From assembly GCA_030606095.1 (NCBI GenBank), contig JAUWHC010000087.1, positions 1-8,476 on the forward strand: 8,476 nucleotides of DNA, written 5' to 3'. A program made the translations under genes and the position numbers. The notes below the pieces were generated by a model. It had not been told where the DNA came from. It was given only the letters and a program-made list of their open reading frames with translations, and searched no databases. Below are positions 5,967 to 8,476 of the stretch, piece by piece. The stretch is from Promethearchaeota archaeon (GTDB taxonomy: Archaea > Asgardarchaeota > Lokiarchaeia > Sigyniarchaeales > SOKP01). Each line of letters starts with the position of its first letter. The stretch's first letter is position 1.

Positions 5967-5992
5967 TGTAAATTTACAGATAATTTACAGAT
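5967..5992. repeat. 12-bp palindrome overlapping an 11-bp tandem repeat
   Basis: TGTAAATTTACA (5967-5978) is a perfect palindrome. Its right half continues into two exact head-to-tail copies of AATTTACAGAT (5971-5981 and 5982-5992). The period is one helical turn. This gives three ATTTACA half-sites, one inverted and two in tandem, about 20 bp upstream of the tnpB TATA box and about 110 bp from the pyruvate kinase start. It reads like a binding site for a dimeric or multimeric regulator, or a left-end structure of the insertion sequence. The motif is not in the mapped promoters of the other genes here. Confidence 0.5.
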
Positions 5993-6099
5993 ATTTTAAG
6001 GAATTTATAAATAAAGGGAAATTAAAATTACTTGGATACAATATTAATATTAATTATTCTATTATAGAATTTGAATCAATAATCTAATTTTGATGTGAA

Positions 6100-7569
6100 A
6101 TGTCATTTAGAGAAAATACTGTTAAAATTGTAAGTACTCTTGGTCCCGCTTCGAGTTCAAAACAGATGATTAAGCGTTTAATTGATGCTGGCGTTGATAT
6201 TTTTAGATTGAATTTTTCTCATGGAACCCACGAAGAAAAGGGTGAATTAGTTGATAGAGTTAGGAGCGTAGATGACTATGTTGGGATTATGGCAGATATT
6301 CAGGGACCTAAAATAAGGGTTGGTAAATTTAAGAATGACGAGGCGTATATATTGAATGTTGGACAACAAGTAGATGTCTACGAAAGTGAAATCCCTGGAG
6401 GCGGAGACCAAACTCAATTTTCCATCCCCTTAGTAGGATTTTTGAAATCAATGAAAAAAGGAGATTTGTTCTATGTTAACGACGGGATTATTAAAATTCA
6501 AGTTAAAAGTAAAGAAAAGAATCATTTGATAGGAGAAGTAATTGCTGGTGGATTAATAAGCAACAATAAAGGTGTAAATATCCCCGCTGGAGACTTAAAA
6601 CAATCAGTTCCCACAGAAAAAGATATTAAAGACCTTGAATTTATTGCTGATCTAAACCCCGAATTCGTAGCAATTTCATTTGTATCTAGAGGAGATGATG
6701 TCCTTACAGTTAAAAAACTCCTTGAAAATTACGGAAATAACGAAATAAAATTAATTTCAAAGATCGAACGACCTATAGCATTAGATAATTTTGATCAAAT
6801 TTTAGAAGTGTCCGATGGTATCATGATTGCGAGAGGTGATTTGGGTGTCGAAATTTCTCCAGATCAAGTGCCAATTGTGCAAAAAGATTTAATTTATAAG
6901 TGCAATCGAGAAGGAAAACCCGTTATTGTAGCAACCCAAATGCTGGAATCAATGATTAACACGCCAGTTCCAACTAGGGCAGAAGCAAACGATATATATA
7001 ACGCGGTTATAGATGGTACTGATGCCGTAATGCTTTCTGCTGAAACAGCAGTCGGAAAATACCCAATAAATGCTGTCGAATTTATGAATAAGATTGCGGC
7101 AACTGCAAGTTTGCACGCACCATTGAGGTCTCCAGATGATTACGATTCTGATCGATTAACACATACACAAACTCTTGGACACGCAATACATGCTCTTGCG
7201 CACGAAATGGAAGAATTAAATTTTAGAGGTAAAATTGTAGTTATTTCGAGAAAAGGTTACGGGGCTAAAATGATTTCGAAATTTCGCCCACGCTTACCTA
7301 TTATCGCAATAACTCCATTTAAAAAAACTGCAAGGGAATTAAACCTAATTTGGGGCGTACAACCCATCCATATAGAAAAAATTGACTTTTTTAATTTAGA
7401 TGTTGAGGATTTAATCGAACAATCTGTAAAATACGGCGTTGAAACAGGTAACATCGACGAAAATGAGCATGTTATTATTTTATTAGTCTCGAGAAAATTC
7501 CAAAGACGGGGAAACCTAGTCGGACTTTATTATGTTGGCGAGATTCTTGAACCAGATACCAATCAATAA
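6100..7569 (+). CDS. pyk: Pyruvate kinase
   Basis: Catalyses phosphoenolpyruvate + ADP to pyruvate + ATP, the last step of glycolysis, in the cytosol. At 489 residues it has the usual three-domain core. The first barrel segment holds KIVSTLGPAS (9-18) and RLNFSHG (36-42). The B domain follows (about 75-165), then ISFVSRGDD, SKIERP with catalytic-region K221 and metal ligand E223, ARGDLGVE with D247, and VATQMLESM (277-285) with PTRAEANDIYNAVIDGTDAVMLSAET. The C-terminal domain runs from about 355 to 485. In DIQGPKIRVG, K71 occupies the place held by a glutamate in K+-dependent enzymes (GPEIR), so the enzyme is predicted not to need K+. No extra phosphohistidine domain follows. The start agrees with the family N-terminus; GATGTGA, one base upstream, is only a weak ribosome site. 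It is monocistronic: its neighbours face away or lie 200 bp off. Confidence 0.95.
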   Translation: MSFRENTVKIVSTLGPASSSKQMIKRLIDAGVDIFRLNFSHGTHEEKGELVDRVRSVDDYVGIMADIQGPKIRVGKFKNDEAYILNVGQQVDVYESEIPGGGDQTQFSIPLVGFLKSMKKGDLFYVNDGIIKIQVKSKEKNHLIGEVIAGGLISNNKGVNIPAGDLKQSVPTEKDIKDLEFIADLNPEFVAISFVSRGDDVLTVKKLLENYGNNEIKLISKIERPIALDNFDQILEVSDGIMIARGDLGVEISPDQVPIVQKDLIYKCNREGKPVIVATQMLESMINTPVPTRAEANDIYNAVIDGTDAVMLSAETAVGKYPINAVEFMNKIAATASLHAPLRSPDDYDSDRLTHTQTLGHAIHALAHEMEELNFRGKIVVISRKGYGAKMISKFRPRLPIIAITPFKKTARELNLIWGVQPIHIEKIDFFNLDVEDLIEQSVKYGVETGNIDENEHVIILLVSRKFQRRGNLVGLYYVGEILEPDTNQ

Positions 7570-7595
7570 TTCAAGTTAAAAAAGCATTTAATATT

Positions 7596-7618
7596 CATTT
7601 TTCATTTTTCTTAATTTC
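7596..7618 (+). terminator. T-rich terminator of pyk
   Basis: Two T5 runs (7598-7602, 7605-7609) and further short T runs begin 27 bp after the pyk stop, with no clear hairpin. This is the usual look of an archaeal intrinsic terminator. Confidence 0.5.
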
Positions 7619-7758
7619 TCTAAATTATGTGATTCTTACATTCAAACTTATTAATTTATTATGATCAATTTTAAATTTAAAGAATATGAATAATATAGTA
7701 GTTTTAAATTAATTTTCAATAAAATATACATTAAATTTAACAATCTATATTAAGGATT
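7619..7758. other. AT-rich spacer upstream of the membrane-protein gene
   Basis: Contains no ORF of note. AAAATATAC (7720-7728) is a possible TATA box, giving a leader of about 20-25 nt that would include the ribosome site at 7759. Confidence 0.3.
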
Positions 7759-7763
7759 GAGGT
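7759..7763 (+). promoter_or_regulatory. Shine-Dalgarno GAGGT
   Basis: GAGGT ends 9 nt before the ATG at 7773 and matches the archaeal AGGAGGTGAT consensus. It is the clearest ribosome-binding site in the window and fixes the start of the membrane-protein gene, unlike the leaderless-looking hsp20 and tnpB. Confidence 0.65.
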
Positions 7764-7772
7764 AGAAAAAAA

Positions 7773-8261
7773 ATGGGAGAAATTGAAAAAACTGAAAAAG
7801 AAACTGAAAAAACTGAGTGGCAATACGCCTCATGGGTATCTCAATTAGGAAAATGGGCTTGGATTATCGGCGTTATAAACGGCCTCGTTGGAATAATATG
7901 GAGTATTTATCTAATTATCGTGTGGTTACCTATTTTGGTCTATTTTCCAGGAGCTTTTGTGCCTACAGAGGCGATATGGTGGATTATTGCAAGTATAGTA
8001 GGAATTGTAATATCACTACTTATTATAAGACCTAAATTCTCGAAACCATGCGGAGAAAAAGATTGGGATGCATTGTATGGCTGGGTATTAAATTTAGGTG
8101 GTTTTAATGTCCCTTGGATGCTCATATGGGGACTTCTTTTATTTATCTTTGGATGGTATGGCTGGGCGGGATTAGCCGTTTTAATTCCAGCTGCTATGCT
8201 AATATTTATGGGTCCGAAGGAATATAATTGGTCTTCAGGAGAAAAAAAAGCAGAAAAATAG
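7773..8261 (+). CDS. Small tryptophan-rich membrane protein, about four TM helices
   Basis: Unrecognised 162-residue protein. A charged N-terminal tail with a short K-T-E repeat (residues 3-15) leads into hydrophobic segments at about 27-56, 67-86, 112-128 and 129-147, and a charged tail (148-162, ending GEKKAEK). The first segment is long enough to be one tilted helix or two short ones. By the positive-inside rule the topology is ambiguous: a basic loop (IRPKFSKPCGEK, 85-96) sits between the second and third helices, and both termini are probably on that same side. Tryptophan is very abundant, 15 of 162 residues, many at helix ends as expected for interfacial residues. There is no signal peptide cleavage site or catalytic motif. 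The start is supported by the GAGGT site. It appears monocistronic, with its own T-tract terminator. Confidence 0.7.
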   Translation: MGEIEKTEKETEKTEWQYASWVSQLGKWAWIIGVINGLVGIIWSIYLIIVWLPILVYFPGAFVPTEAIWWIIASIVGIVISLLIIRPKFSKPCGEKDWDALYGWVLNLGGFNVPWMLIWGLLLFIFGWYGWAGLAVLIPAAMLIFMGPKEYNWSSGEKKAEK

Positions 8262-8270
8262 AATCCAAAA

Positions 8271-8288
8271 TTTTTTTTTTTATTTTTT
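8271..8288 (+). terminator. Poly-T terminator of the membrane-protein gene
   Basis: T11, A, T6 starting 10 bp after the stop codon. This is the strongest T tract in the window, typical of hairpin-free archaeal termination. Confidence 0.6.
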
Positions 8289-8300
8289 AATTTTGTACCT

Positions 8301-8308
8301 AAAAAAAA
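8301..8308 (-). terminator. Poly-T terminator of the TFB gene
   Basis: A8 on the plus strand, so T8 on the minus strand, directly after the TFB stop codon. With 8271-8288 it makes a back-to-back terminator between convergent genes. Confidence 0.5.
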
Positions 8309-8476
8309 TTAAATCTTAATGTTTAGCTTCGTTGTTATTTCTTTATATCTGGAACGTAAAGTAACTTCTGTTATTCCTACTTGATCGGCAATTTCTTTCT
8401 GTGTTAATTCTAAGCCCTTTATCTTACTTGCTAAATATATTGCCCCAGCTACTATTCCTTTTGGATCTTTGCCGCC
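8309..8476 (-). CDS. tfb: Transcription initiation factor B (TFB), C-terminal end, partial
   Basis: Only the last 55 residues and the stop are inside the window; the 5' part runs off the right edge. They translate as the end of the second cyclin-like repeat of TFB/TFIIB: GGKDPKGIVAGAIYLASKI, then ELTQKEIADQVGITEVTLRSRYKEI, the helix-turn-helix that contacts the B recognition element (BRE) next to the TATA box, and a short tail KLNIKI. TFB recruits RNA polymerase to TATA-binding protein at promoters in archaea. Family identity is clear from the G-K-D-P-K-G and A-x-x-V-G-I-T-E-V-T-L-R motifs. The ORF is in frame up to the window edge. Archaea often carry several TFB paralogues, and which one this is cannot be told from the fragment. 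Confidence 0.9.
   Translation of the reverse strand, partial: GGKDPKGIVAGAIYLASKIKGLELTQKEIADQVGITEVTLRSRYKEITTKLNIKI

Larger units (their letters stand above)
4700..5992 (-). mobile_element. IS605/IS1341-type element, TnpB only (boundaries uncertain)
   Basis: A tnpB gene stands alone between two unrelated genes, with an inverted repeat at its 3' side and a palindrome at its 5' side. No Y1 transposase (TnpA) gene is present in the window, so it would be a non-autonomous IS1341-like element or a retained, domesticated tnpB. IS605 elements lack terminal inverted repeats and target duplications, so ends cannot be proven from a single copy. The limits given simply span the structures next to the gene. 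Confidence 0.4.

Noticed and set aside
5967..5992. CRISPR-like array
   Set aside because: Two head-to-tail 11-bp units without spacers are far too short and few for a CRISPR array.
5728..6087. 119-residue plus-strand ORF across the tnpB 5' end and spacer
   Set aside because: Mostly the antisense of tnpB, with no recognisable motif. It also overlaps the tnpB promoter and the repeat.

Overview
The window is AT-rich archaeal DNA. The strongest evidence is the 3' end of a transcription factor B (TFB) gene at the right edge. Supporting evidence is an archaeal-type long Hsp20, a PIN/ribbon-helix-helix toxin-antitoxin pair, TATA boxes about 24 nt upstream of several start codons (leaderless pattern), and T-tract ends of transcription. 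An N-terminal domain that resembles the longin fold (3701-4624) would suit an Asgard (Loki-like) archaeon. That assignment is inference, because no rRNA or other decisive marker is present.

Layout, left to right. 1-39: promoter with a two-copy direct repeat. 47-877 (+): a two-gene VapBC-like module, PIN toxin first, then a CopG/UPF0175-type antitoxin. 986-1654 (-): a small heat-shock protein, convergent with the antitoxin and divergent from the next gene across a 201-bp regulatory gap. 1856-3664 (+): a 602-residue AAA+ ATPase with an unassigned C-terminal domain. 3701-4624 (-): a putative longin-like/helical-repeat protein, tail to tail with the ATPase. 4730-5920 (-): a lone TnpB (IS605/IS1341 type) whose RuvC centre appears rearranged as in Fanzor-related TnpBs. 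It is flanked by an AT hairpin at its 3' side and a palindrome/tandem repeat at its 5' side. 6100-7569 (+): pyruvate kinase. 7773-8261 (+): a Trp-rich four-helix membrane protein. 8309-8476 (-): C-terminal end of TFB, cut by the window edge.

The genes do not form one pathway. This is a mosaic of housekeeping genes (pyruvate kinase, Hsp20, TFB) with accessory units (toxin-antitoxin, TnpB, ATPase of unknown role). Only the toxin-antitoxin pair looks like an operon. The most interesting points are the TnpB active-site rearrangement, the AAA+ protein with its unassigned C-terminal domain, the longin-like protein, and two repeat arrays that look like operators.
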